6,786 bases of DNA from an uncultured Cytophagaceae bacterium (GCA_937899305.1 CALDJV010000124.1:1-6786); one strand, 5' to 3'. Shown: positions 1 through 6,496, counted from the stretch's first letter. Notes: generated by a model from the sequence alone, not told the origin. Numbers and translations: made by a program.

Positions 1-116
1 CAAAAATAATTACTCTCCTCTTTTTTTATACAAAATCACTACGGACTATTGTAAAAAACGAAAAAGCAAAATAATGCCTATGTACAAAAACTAATAGTTT
101 ATCTCGTGTAGATATT

Positions 117-124
117 TATCTTTG
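117..124 (+). promoter_or_regulatory. Candidate Bacteroidota -7 promoter box (TATCTTTG)
   Basis: TATCTTTG fits the Bacteroidota sigma-A -7 consensus TAnnTTTG exactly. It lies about 90 bp ahead of the methyltransferase start, which would give a 5' leader of roughly 80-85 nt. The matching -33 element (TTG/TTTG) is poor: only a GTTTATC stretch at 97-103 lies near the expected place. The rest of 1-214 is A+T-rich, and I see no gene or stable hairpin in it. The box is seen directly; its function is inferred. Confidence 0.4.
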
Positions 125-214
125 TTGCTAAAATAAAACGCTGCATAAGCAATACATCGATAGGTAGGTTTATTCTTGGCAGCAGGGATGTAAAATTGTA
201 TCAAAGAATTTAAG

Positions 215-1066
215 ATGAGGAGTATTTTAAGGTTTCTAAAAAGAATTTGGTTCTTTAGTTTTTTGAGAAGACTTTATGTTGCGGGAAAGTATTATCATTT
301 TAGGTATTGGCAAATACTAAAGTGGGGAATTGCTTCAAGAGAACATACAAATTTTACTTATGAATTGAAACCAGAAAATCTTGCCTATTTGGCATCGCTG
401 ATCGCCGTTGTGACCAAGAAAGATTATACAGAAATTTTGAATTATATAAAAGAAGGTCAAAACGATTCAGAATTAAAAGAGCAGATCAATAAAGCCAGAG
501 AAGGGTCTCGTTTGAAAAACCACGCAGATAAAGAGATACACTTTGGTCGTCGTTTGGGCTGGTACGCATTTGCCCGTGTAATGAAACCCAAAGTAGTTGT
601 GGAAACTGGAGTTGATAAGGGCTTAGGATCTATGTTGATGTGTGCCGCCGTTTTAAAAAATAAGGAAGAGGGACATGAAGGGAAATACTATGGGACCGAC
701 ATAAACCCCGCTGCTGGGTATTTATTAAGTGGTAAATACAAAGAAGTGGGAGAAATACTGTACGGGGATTCCATTGCAAGTTTATCGAAAATGGAAGAAA
801 AAATAGATTTATTTATCAATGACAGTGACCATTCGGCGACATATGAATATGATGAGTATCAAACCATTAAGAAATTACTCAATAATGATACGATCATATT
901 GGGAGACAATGCTCATTTGACTGATAAGCTTTTTTTATTCGCAAGGGAAGAAAATTTAGATTTCGTGTTTTTTAAAGAAGATCCTCACAACCATTGGTAT
1001 CCAGGAGCAGGTATTGGAATTGCCTTTAATAGTAATCTAATTAATAAAAAAGAAAGGGAAGTATAA
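215..1066 (+). CDS. Class I SAM-dependent methyltransferase (Methyltransf_24-like)
   Basis: Predicted 283-residue methyltransferase that would move a methyl group from S-adenosylmethionine to an unknown acceptor. A cell-surface sugar or polysaccharide is plausible, because this family is often found in glycan loci, but nothing in this window shows it. The Rossmann part begins near residue 105. SAM motif I is VVVETGVDKGLGS (127-139). The acidic end of strand 2 is D162 in YYGTDINP. GDS follows at 184-186, and strand 4 is DLFINDSDHS (198-207), typical of the Methyltransf_24/CmcI-like group. The first 40 residues are very basic and aromatic (RFLKRIWFFSFLRRLY) with no signal-peptide cleavage site, which suggests peripheral attachment to the inner membrane. 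The ATG has no clear Shine-Dalgarno sequence. The gene stands alone and its stop codon lies within a terminator hairpin. Its 5' third is strikingly A+T-rich compared with its core. Confidence 0.75.
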   Translation: MRSILRFLKRIWFFSFLRRLYVAGKYYHFRYWQILKWGIASREHTNFTYELKPENLAYLASLIAVVTKKDYTEILNYIKEGQNDSELKEQINKAREGSRLKNHADKEIHFGRRLGWYAFARVMKPKVVVETGVDKGLGSMLMCAAVLKNKEEGHEGKYYGTDINPAAGYLLSGKYKEVGEILYGDSIASLSKMEEKIDLFINDSDHSATYEYDEYQTIKKLLNNDTIILGDNAHLTDKLFLFAREENLDFVFFKEDPHNHWYPGAGIGIAFNSNLINKKEREV

Positions 1067-1079
1067 AGTAATACTTCCC
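1056..1079 (-). terminator. Intrinsic terminator, probably bidirectional
   Basis: A perfect 9-bp inverted repeat, GGGAAGTAT / ATACTTCCC, encloses a 6-nt loop (1065-1070). Read on the minus strand it is followed by TTTCTTTTTTATTAA, a good U-tract, so it should end the aminopeptidase transcript about 25 bp past its stop. Read on the plus strand only CTTTTG follows, so it is a weaker terminator for the methyltransferase, whose TAA (1064-1066) lies at the stem/loop junction. Confidence 0.8.
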
Positions 1080-1103
1080 CTTTTGATGTATAACGCTTTA
1101 ATT

Positions 1104-2414
1104 TTAGGCGACTTCTACCGTAGCCTTATTATTCATTAATTCCTCTATTTCATCTGCTTCAATCGGAATGTTTTTCATTAAATCATCCTGACCGTTAGGA
1201 GTCACTACAATGTTGTTTTCCAGGCGAATTCCAATGCTTTCCTCTCTAATGTAAATGCCTGGCTCGACCGTAAATACCATTCCAGCCTCTATTTTATTAT
1301 CCCAATTACCCACATCGTGTACATCCAAACCCAAATGATGTGAAGTACCGTGCATAAAGTACTTTTTATAAGCGGGCCACTCTGGGTTTTGATTATTTAC
1401 TTCGGTCATTGTAATCAATCCCAAATCTACCAATTCTTTGGTCATTACCTCACCTACTTCTTTGTGATAATCGTCCAGTAATACCCCAGGCTTCAAGAGT
1501 GATTTGGCGGTTTTCATCGTTCTCAGTACCGCATTGTAGACTGCCCTTTGACGGTCGGTAAACTTGCCACTTACTGGAATGGTACGCGACATATCGGCAT
1601 TGTAATTTCCATATTCGGCTCCTACATCCATCAATAGCAAGTCTCCCTCTTGGCAAGGTTGATCGTTGTCAATATAATGCAATACACAACTATTGAATCC
1701 AGAAGCAATGATGGGGGTATAAGCAAACCCACGAGAACCGCGACGGATAAATTCCCGAGCGTATTCGGCCTCAATTTCGTATTCCATAATACCAGGGCGC
1801 ACCGTTTTAAGAATGGTACGAAAACCTTCTTCGGTAATGTCACAGGCGGTTTGGGTTTGATTCAACTCTGCGCTGGATTTTACTGCTCTTAGGCTATGCA
1901 TCAGCGGGGTAACTCGCTGATAGTTGTGCAAGGGGTAATATTCTCGACACCATTTAATAAAGCGAGCATCACGGGTTTCTACTTCTATCAATGCGCGGGT
2001 GTGCTCATTGGTGTTGAGGTATACATGGTCGCATTTACCCATCAAAATATGAAAGATTTTTTTGAAACTATCCAGCCAATAAATGGTGGCTATTCCGGTT
2101 CTTTCGTGCGCCTCCTCTTTGGTTAGTTTGTGCCCTTCCCAAATGGCAATTTCATCGTTGGTTTCTCTCAAAAATAAAATCTCTCGATGTTTCTCTTGAG
2201 GGCAATCTGGAAATAACACAAGAATAGACTCTTCTTGATCGATACCAGTAAGGTAAAAAATGTCATTGTTCTGACGAAAAGGCATGGTTCCATCGGCATT
2301 GGTAGGCAGTAAGTCGTTGGCGTTTAAAACTACCATGGAATTGGGTTGTAGTTTTTTGGCCAGGTTAAGTCGGTTTTGGGTATATATTTCTTTTTGAATT
2401 GGTGTGTATCTCAT
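1104..2414 (-). CDS. pepP: Xaa-Pro aminopeptidase (aminopeptidase P, M24B)
   Basis: Dinuclear-metal exopeptidase that removes an N-terminal residue when proline follows it; cytosolic peptide turnover. The protein has 436 residues, close to E. coli PepP (about 440). An N-terminal aminopeptidase-P domain spans about 4-135 (includes PFRQNNDIFYLTG), and the pita-bread M24 domain spans about 185-415. All five metal ligands are visible: D263 (LLMDVGAEY), D274 (YNADMSRT), H359 (MHGTSHHLG), E384 (FTVEPGIY) and E399 (GIRLENNIV). The auxiliary active-site histidines H246, H355 and H366 (LDVHDVG) are also present. There is no signal peptide, so the enzyme is cytoplasmic. The start is an ATG preceded by the A/T-rich AACAAATTCTT, as is usual where Shine-Dalgarno use is weak. 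It is transcribed divergently from the protease gene and convergently with the methyltransferase, and so is probably monocistronic with its own terminator. The family call is secure; the preferred substrate is not known. Confidence 0.95.
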   Translation of the reverse strand: MRYTPIQKEIYTQNRLNLAKKLQPNSMVVLNANDLLPTNADGTMPFRQNNDIFYLTGIDQEESILVLFPDCPQEKHREILFLRETNDEIAIWEGHKLTKEEAHERTGIATIYWLDSFKKIFHILMGKCDHVYLNTNEHTRALIEVETRDARFIKWCREYYPLHNYQRVTPLMHSLRAVKSSAELNQTQTACDITEEGFRTILKTVRPGIMEYEIEAEYAREFIRRGSRGFAYTPIIASGFNSCVLHYIDNDQPCQEGDLLLMDVGAEYGNYNADMSRTIPVSGKFTDRQRAVYNAVLRTMKTAKSLLKPGVLLDDYHKEVGEVMTKELVDLGLITMTEVNNQNPEWPAYKKYFMHGTSHHLGLDVHDVGNWDNKIEAGMVFTVEPGIYIREESIGIRLENNIVVTPNGQDDLMKNIPIEADEIEELMNNKATVEVA

Positions 2415-2733
2415 AAGAATTTGTTAAATTTTAGCGCACATATAAGCACAATTGAGTGTAGATTGTTATTGAGTAAACTAGTAAGAATAAATAACTCATT
2501 GCTATGTTATAATCGTGTAAATTGTAAGCTTTAAAACTTCCTGATGCAGCTCAAAGAGGAGCCTCTGGTGAATGTTATGAAGCTAAGTAACAGTTGCAAA
2601 TCTATTATTGAACCAGATTTTATACATTGTTTTTACTTATCATCGCAGAGTAGCCAGGTTTTAGAAATTCCAGGCAAGTTTTAAAAATGATTTATTCATC
2701 ACTTGAGACTTGTGGATATCAAAGAAAACAAAA
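2415..2733. promoter_or_regulatory. Divergent intergenic region between pepP and the protease gene
   Basis: These 319 bp must hold the promoters of both divergent genes. I found no convincing small gene here. Seen directly: TAGATTTG on the minus strand (plus 2597-2604), which fits TAnnTTTG but would give pepP a leader of about 175 nt and has no -33 partner; a short AGAGG/CCTCT self-complementary stretch at 2555-2566; and the 13-mer TATTGAACCAGAT at 2606-2618, which recurs before the YodC-like gene. No promoter can be fixed with confidence for either gene. Confidence 0.5.
2606..2618 (+). repeat. 13-nt direct repeat, copy 1 (TATTGAACCAGAT)
   Basis: Exact match to 5392-5404. This copy lies 115 bp upstream of the protease ATG, inside the divergent intergenic region. 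A match of this length could arise by chance in a window this size, so a regulatory role is only a suggestion based on both copies being intergenic and upstream of same-strand genes. Confidence 0.3.
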
Positions 2734-4329
2734 ATGAAAAAAAATATTGTAAATCTCATAATACTATCTTTACTAATATTAAGCAATGCGTGCTTGCTGA
2801 ATGCTCAGGAAATAAAACCAAAAACCTTTGGAATTCAAAAAGGTGAGACATTAGAGGAGAAAAAAAAATATTGGGTAGTATTCAAAAACAAGGGTTGCTT
2901 TGACCCAACCAAACAGTACGTTTCTGACCAAACAATTACCAATCGGAAGTTGCTGGGATTACCCCTGTTTCAAATGAGCGATGTACCAATAAATGCCTTG
3001 TATGTCAATCAGTTAAAAGAACATCACATCACATTGCATCATCAATCGCGCTGGCTCAATGCGATCGCAGTCCAGGTTTCAGCTCAAGAACGCCATTGGC
3101 TGGCATCACAGTCGTTTGTCAAAGAAGTGACGCCCATAAAAAATCACTTGGTAGCCACTTCTTATGGAACGTTTCCTACCCAAAAGCAATTTTCCAATGC
3201 GTTGCAGCAGATGAATGCGGGTTCGTTGCTACACGATGGCTTGACTGCTAAAGGAATAAAAATAGGGATCATAGATGTAGGGTTTGATGGAGCCGATGAG
3301 TTGAACGCGCTTAAGCATGTATTCAAAAAGAAACGATTCAAAGAGGGACGGGATTTTGTAAACCCCCGAAGCAAAAGAATTTTTAGACGACACACGAGTG
3401 ACGATTACCATGGTACCCAGGTTTGGAAAGCAGTAGCGGGGAAATCAGGTCAAAAACGTTTTGGCTTGGCGACTGAAGCAGAGTTTTATTTGGCCAGAAC
3501 CGACCATGGAGTAAAAGAAACCCGTACCGAAGAAGACAATTGGATTGCTGCGGTAGAGTGGATGGACAGCTTAGGGGTAAGGGTCGTGAATACGTCTTTG
3601 GGCTATTCTACTGGTTTTACCAATAGCCGCGAAGATTATAAACCCAAAGAGATGGATGGAAAAACCAGTAAAATAAGCCGAGCTGTAGACATCGCAGTTC
3701 AACAAAAAGGGTTGGTGATTATAGTGGCAGCAGGCAATGAAGGCGATATCAGAAGCTGGAAAATCGTATCTACCCCAGGGGATGCCCGAGAGGCAATTTC
3801 GGTAGGGGCTACCAATCTAAAAATGCGTACCAAGGCAAGTTATAGTAGCATAGGACCCGATTTTTTGCCTTATCTCAAACCCAATGTGTCTTGTTTTTCT
3901 TCTAATGGCACTTCATTTTCGGCCCCGGTTATTTCAGGATTCGCCGCTTGTTTGTTACAAAAGAAACCCTCATTAAAAAATACTGAACTGCGAGAAATCA
4001 TTGAGAAATCGGCTCATTTATATCCATTTGGAAATAATTTTATTGGCTACGGCATTCCCCAAGCAGACTTGGCGCTCAAAATGATTGAAGATGTTGACTG
4101 GAAACCCAAAAGAACGGCTACCTATCACCCCAAGTCTGATGTATGGGTATTGAGAGGAGTCAAAGTCAAAAAAGTAGTTGCATTTCATAAACGAGGCAAA
4201 TATTGGGTGTACAGGCAAACAAGACTCAAAGTACGCGATGGAGATTTGGTTTTAAAACGTCCTAAATCAGTGGTAACCCATACCACTTTAGATCTGGGCG
4301 ATAAAGTAATAGAGGTATATTGGAAGTAG
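2734..4329 (+). CDS. Secreted S8 subtilisin-like serine protease
   Basis: Predicted 531-residue subtilase that cleaves proteins outside the cytoplasm. Residues 1-25 form a Sec signal peptide (MKKNIVNLIILSLLILS..., probable cut LNA|QE). Residues 44-140 form an N-terminal prodomain-like region opening with KKYWVVFKNKG. The S8 catalytic domain spans about 173-452. The triad is complete: D181 (GIIDVGFDGA), H226 (DDYHGTQV) and S394 (NGTSFSAPV), with oxyanion N335 (VAAGNEG). The DVGFDG style and the YWV opening match Bacteroidota subtilases. Residues 455-531 are a basic, beta-rich tail that I do not recognise. It does not look like a type IX secretion sorting domain, so the protein may stay in the periplasm. 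I chose the ATG at 2734: it starts directly with the signal peptide and follows an A-rich AAAGAAAACAAAA leader. A TTG at 2710 would add eight residues before the signal. The last 10 bp overlap the LRR gene. Confidence 0.9.
   Translation: MKKNIVNLIILSLLILSNACLLNAQEIKPKTFGIQKGETLEEKKKYWVVFKNKGCFDPTKQYVSDQTITNRKLLGLPLFQMSDVPINALYVNQLKEHHITLHHQSRWLNAIAVQVSAQERHWLASQSFVKEVTPIKNHLVATSYGTFPTQKQFSNALQQMNAGSLLHDGLTAKGIKIGIIDVGFDGADELNALKHVFKKKRFKEGRDFVNPRSKRIFRRHTSDDYHGTQVWKAVAGKSGQKRFGLATEAEFYLARTDHGVKETRTEEDNWIAAVEWMDSLGVRVVNTSLGYSTGFTNSREDYKPKEMDGKTSKISRAVDIAVQQKGLVIIVAAGNEGDIRSWKIVSTPGDAREAISVGATNLKMRTKASYSSIGPDFLPYLKPNVSCFSSNGTSFSAPVISGFAACLLQKKPSLKNTELREIIEKSAHLYPFGNNFIGYGIPQADLALKMIEDVDWKPKRTATYHPKSDVWVLRGVKVKKVVAFHKRGKYWVYRQTRLKVRDGDLVLKRPKSVVTHTTLDLGDKVIEVYWK
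4311..4322 (+). promoter_or_regulatory. Shine-Dalgarno-like AGAGG plus TTG start of the LRR gene
   Basis: AGAGG (4311-4315) lies four bases before TTG (4320-4322), all within the last codons of the protease gene. Going upstream in this frame, a TAA at 4302-4304 closes the frame and no ATG or GTG lies between it and the TTG. The next ATG downstream (4431) would remove 37 residues of what looks like a real N-terminal helical region. TTG is therefore the best start, and ribosomes finishing the protease at 4329 could re-initiate here. Confidence 0.55.
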
Positions 4330-5378
4330 ATACAAAAGAGCAATCCTATGAGAAACTGCTGGATTTGATCAAATCGGGGCAAATAGCCAACATAGAACTT
4401 GCCTTGGAGATCGGGAAACACTATCCCGAAATGCAGGAAAAACTAGAAGCCTATCGTAAGTTTTATTGGGTAGTTTTTGGAGAAAAAATTGTCAAATTAA
4501 CGGCCAAACATTTGCAAAATTTAACTCAGATCGAAAAACTTTCTTTGTCAGAGAGTGGATTGGTTTGCTTGCCACCCGAAGTAGATATTTTGGTCAATGT
4601 CAATAAATTTGAGGTTTGTGAATCCAAGTTATCAGTCATTTCTAGTAAAATTGGGCATTTACCCAACCTCAAAAGCCTGACGATTACCGATAATGAGTTA
4701 AAAACATTACCTGATTCCATAAGCTGCTTAGCACTAGAGGGATTGGATGTATCATACAATGATTTAATTACCTTACCAGTAGGCATTGGCAACATTCAAT
4801 CTATGGATATAATATATGTGAACCATAATCAATTGATATCGTTGCCTAATGGCATTGGTCGGATGTCTCAGTTAGAGGCTCTTTATGCCCAGCATAACAA
4901 CATCGAGGTATTACCTAAAACCATAGGGCAACTTACTAATTTAGAGATACTAAGGGCTGACGTTAACCAACTCCAGGAACTGCCGACGGACTTTGCGAAG
5001 TTACACAATTTGTCCTTCCTGAATTTAGGGAACAATCGGTTTACCTCCATTCCTGAGCAGATATACGAATTAAAAAATATCGAGGAATTGGACCTGTACC
5101 AAAATCATTTTCAGTTTGTGTCTCAAAAGTTGTTTCAACTCCCCAAATTGCGATCATTGGTATTGGAAAGTTGTAAGGTTGAGCATATAGAATTTGCTCC
5201 AGATTGTAGCCCAAACCTCGCCAATCTGGATTTAAGTGTAAATAAACTTGAAGAAATTCCGGCTTCCATTCAATATCTGAAAGGCCTCAAAGAACTCAAT
5301 CTGCGTGATAATCCATTGTCAAGCGATCAAGTGGCGCAAGTACGCCAATGGCTACCAAACTGTGAAGTGTTATTTTAA
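4320..5378 (+). CDS. Leucine-rich-repeat protein
   Basis: Predicted 352-residue cytoplasmic scaffold or protein-interaction protein; its partner is unknown. Residues 1-69 form a helical N-terminal region (LLDLIKSGQIANIELALEIG, then EAYRKFYW), a layout I associate with LRR proteins of Cytophagales. From residue 70 come twelve repeats of about 23 residues with the pattern LxxLxLxxNxLxxLPxxIGxL, starting near 70, 93, 116, 138, 161, 184, 207, 230, 253, 276, 299 and 322. The asparagine ladder is intact at N125, N147, N170, N193, N216, N239, N262, N308 and N331. Repeats 1, 2 and 10 carry S79, S102 and C285 at that position. Repeat 3 is one residue short. The C-terminus (SSDQVAQVRQWLPNCEVLF) looks like a capping motif. 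There is no signal peptide, membrane segment, kinase, GTPase or Roc domain. It probably starts at TTG and overlaps the protease gene by 10 bp, so the two genes should share a transcript. Confidence 0.85.
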   Translation: MEVDTKEQSYEKLLDLIKSGQIANIELALEIGKHYPEMQEKLEAYRKFYWVVFGEKIVKLTAKHLQNLTQIEKLSLSESGLVCLPPEVDILVNVNKFEVCESKLSVISSKIGHLPNLKSLTITDNELKTLPDSISCLALEGLDVSYNDLITLPVGIGNIQSMDIIYVNHNQLISLPNGIGRMSQLEALYAQHNNIEVLPKTIGQLTNLEILRADVNQLQELPTDFAKLHNLSFLNLGNNRFTSIPEQIYELKNIEELDLYQNHFQFVSQKLFQLPKLRSLVLESCKVEHIEFAPDCSPNLANLDLSVNKLEEIPASIQYLKGLKELNLRDNPLSSDQVAQVRQWLPNCEVLF

Positions 5379-5391
5379 TTAAAACTTGATA

Positions 5392-5404
5392 TATTGAACC
5401 AGAT
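5392..5404 (+). repeat. 13-nt direct repeat, copy 2 (TATTGAACCAGAT)
   Basis: Second exact copy of the 13-mer at 2606-2618, ending 14 bp before the ATG of the YodC-like gene. Just upstream, the A/T-only palindrome TTTTAATTAAAA (5373-5384) spans the LRR stop codon. TACCTTTA at 5412-5419 resembles a -7 box but would produce a leaderless transcript. The 40-bp gap may hold an internal promoter or may simply be an operon spacer. Confidence 0.3.
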
Positions 5405-5418
5405 ATAAACTTACCTTT

Positions 5419-5634
5419 ATGAATATGCCAAAATTCAAGATTGGAGATAAAATACAGCACCTATCGGGAGGACCCATAATGGTGGTAAAAGAGTACGAAC
5501 AGGCCTTGCTAAGTGAGCAACTCACGCGAGGTACCGGAGCAAATAGTTACGTGATAGGAGAGTGGTATGACGAAGGCGATAAAAAATTTGTGAGCCAACG
5601 TTTTCACGAAGATACCTTACAAAAAGTAGAGTAA
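5419..5634 (+). CDS. Small YodC/DUF2158-like protein
   Basis: 71-residue soluble protein of unknown biochemical role, with the DUF2158 (E. coli YodC type) layout. It opens with KFKIGDKIQHLSGGPIMVV (residues 5-23), where the IGD and SGGP turns are the family signature. It closes with a WYDEGDKKFVSQRF (49-62) strand pair and HEDTLQKVE. YodC is about 60 residues; the extra length here is an insert around LLSEQLTRGTGANSYV (30-45), between the two halves of the small beta barrel. The start could be ATG 5419 or ATG 5425, two codons later; neither has a Shine-Dalgarno sequence. It lies 40 bp after the LRR gene on the same strand and may be the third gene of that operon. A hairpin follows directly. 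The family call is good; no function is proposed. Confidence 0.8.
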   Translation: MNMPKFKIGDKIQHLSGGPIMVVKEYEQALLSEQLTRGTGANSYVIGEWYDEGDKKFVSQRFHEDTLQKVE

Positions 5635-5637
5635 AGT

Positions 5638-5676
5638 TTCACTGCTTGATATATCATAGCATGACCAAGCAGTGAA
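5638..5676. terminator. 11-bp hairpin between convergent genes (weak terminator)
   Basis: TTCACTGCTTG (5638-5648) pairs perfectly with CAAGCAGTGAA (5666-5676) across a 17-nt loop that itself contains the palindrome GATATATC. It fills the 50-bp gap between the ends of the YodC-like gene and the dehydrogenase gene, so a terminator for both directions is likely. Neither side has a proper U-tract, so it may act as an RNA 3'-end stabiliser rather than a classical intrinsic terminator. Confidence 0.55.
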
Positions 5677-5684
5677 TAGATTGG

Positions 5685-6446
5685 TTATATCAAAAATCCA
5701 CCATCTGAGGTAAACACTGACCCAGTAGAGTAAGACGAAGCATCGGCAGCCAAAAACAAAGCAAGACGGGCAATGTCTTCAGGAACTCCAATGCGCGAAA
5801 TGGGTAAGTTTTTCATAAAGTGTTCCCCTATTTTTTCATTTTTCCAAAGGGCTTCACTAAACTTGGTTTTGATCAATCCAGGGCAAATTACATTGGCTCT
5901 TACATTGTGTCTTCCCCATTCTTTGGCCATTACCTTGGTAAGCATAATCAATGCAGCCTTGCTCACACTGTAAATCCCCAGACCAGGTTCTGGTCTTAAC
6001 CCTCCGATACTACTGAGGTTAATAATAGAGCCTCCACCTGCGGTTTTCATAGAGGGCAGGGCAAGTTTAGCCAATTCAAAACATCCCTTTACGTTGACAT
6101 CCATAATTTTGTCAAAAGCGCTTTCATCACAATTTTCGACCGGGCCAAAAACTGGATTGGTGGCCGCATTGTTTACAATGACATCGATTTTGCCATAATG
6201 CTCCACCGTTTTATCTACCAAAGTTTTGATGCTGTCCATTTTACCCATGTGGGCTTCTATGCCAATGGCATCACCTCCATCTTGGCGAATGCTTTCGGCC
6301 ACTTCGTCCACCGCAGCTTGTTTACGGCTACTGACTACCACCTTGGCGCCGTGGGCAGCAAACAAACGCACAATAGATTCTCCAATACCCTTGCTAGCTC
6401 CCGTAACAATGGCTACTTTATCATTCAAGCTGAATTCTTCTTTCAT
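5685..6446 (-). CDS. Short-chain dehydrogenase/reductase, DHRS4-like
   Basis: 253-residue cytosolic NAD(P)-dependent oxidoreductase of the classical SDR family. The nucleotide-binding motif is TGASKGIG (15-22), with NNA at 92-94. The catalytic tetrad is N118, S146, Y159 and K163 (YSVSK). PG at 189-190 and the C-terminal SDGG at 247-250 are as expected. K19 together with R41 in VVVSSRKQ favours NADP(H). From memory, several stretches resemble animal DHRS4 (peroxisomal carbonyl/retinal reductase): VVVSSRKQ, HMGK, NNAATNPVFG, and PGLIKTKFSEALW. A ketone or aldehyde reductase is therefore more likely than FabG, but the substrate is unknown. The protein lacks a peroxisomal-type tail and ends GGFLI. 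The ATG has no Shine-Dalgarno sequence. The gene is convergent with the YodC-like gene and apparently stands alone, with an inverted repeat 33 bp upstream of its start. Confidence 0.92.
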   Translation of the reverse strand: MKEEFSLNDKVAIVTGASKGIGESIVRLFAAHGAKVVVSSRKQAAVDEVAESIRQDGGDAIGIEAHMGKMDSIKTLVDKTVEHYGKIDVIVNNAATNPVFGPVENCDESAFDKIMDVNVKGCFELAKLALPSMKTAGGGSIINLSSIGGLRPEPGLGIYSVSKAALIMLTKVMAKEWGRHNVRANVICPGLIKTKFSEALWKNEKIGEHFMKNLPISRIGVPEDIARLALFLAADASSYSTGSVFTSDGGFLI

Positions 6447-6478
6447 ATCTAGATAGTTTTTATGGCTTTGATCTAAAA

Positions 6479-6496
6479 TTAGTATAAAAATACTAA
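6479..6496. promoter_or_regulatory. Perfect inverted repeat upstream of the dehydrogenase (possible operator)
   Basis: TTAGTAT (6479-6485) and ATACTAA (6490-6496) form a perfect 7-bp inverted repeat with AAAA between. It is centred about 41 bp upstream of the dehydrogenase ATG, where a repressor or activator dimer could sit over the promoter. No clear -7/-33 boxes could be placed near it. The arms are mostly A/T, so chance is a real alternative. Confidence 0.3.

Noticed and set aside
1450..2126. Several open frames of 68-80 codons overlapping pepP on both strands
   Set aside because: They are out-of-frame shadows of a complete, conserved aminopeptidase gene and have no recognisable protein features.
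2555..2566. AGAGG-AG-CCTCT hairpin in the divergent region
   Set aside because: The loop is only two bases, leaving a four-bp stem with a tetraloop and no U-tract; too weak to call.
2597..2604. TAGATTTG on the minus strand as pepP promoter
   Set aside because: It fits TAnnTTTG but has no -33 partner at a proper distance and lies far from the start; it could be chance in A/T-rich DNA.
2710..2733. TTG start eight codons upstream of the protease ATG
   Set aside because: It would put MWISKKTK before a complete signal peptide that begins naturally at ATG 2734, which also has a better A-rich leader.
2773..2796. Lipoprotein signal (SNAC ending at residue 20) in the protease
   Set aside because: The position three before the cysteine is Ser rather than Leu/Val/Ile, and a good signal peptidase I site (LNA|QE) follows five residues later.
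4431..4433. ATG as alternative start of the LRR protein
   Set aside because: It would drop a 37-residue helical region that looks like a standard N-terminal part of such LRR proteins, and it lacks a ribosome-binding signal.
4527..5351. Nucleotide tandem repeat in the LRR gene
   Set aside because: The periodicity is at protein level; the DNA copies are strongly diverged, so this is an old repeat and not a recent tandem array.
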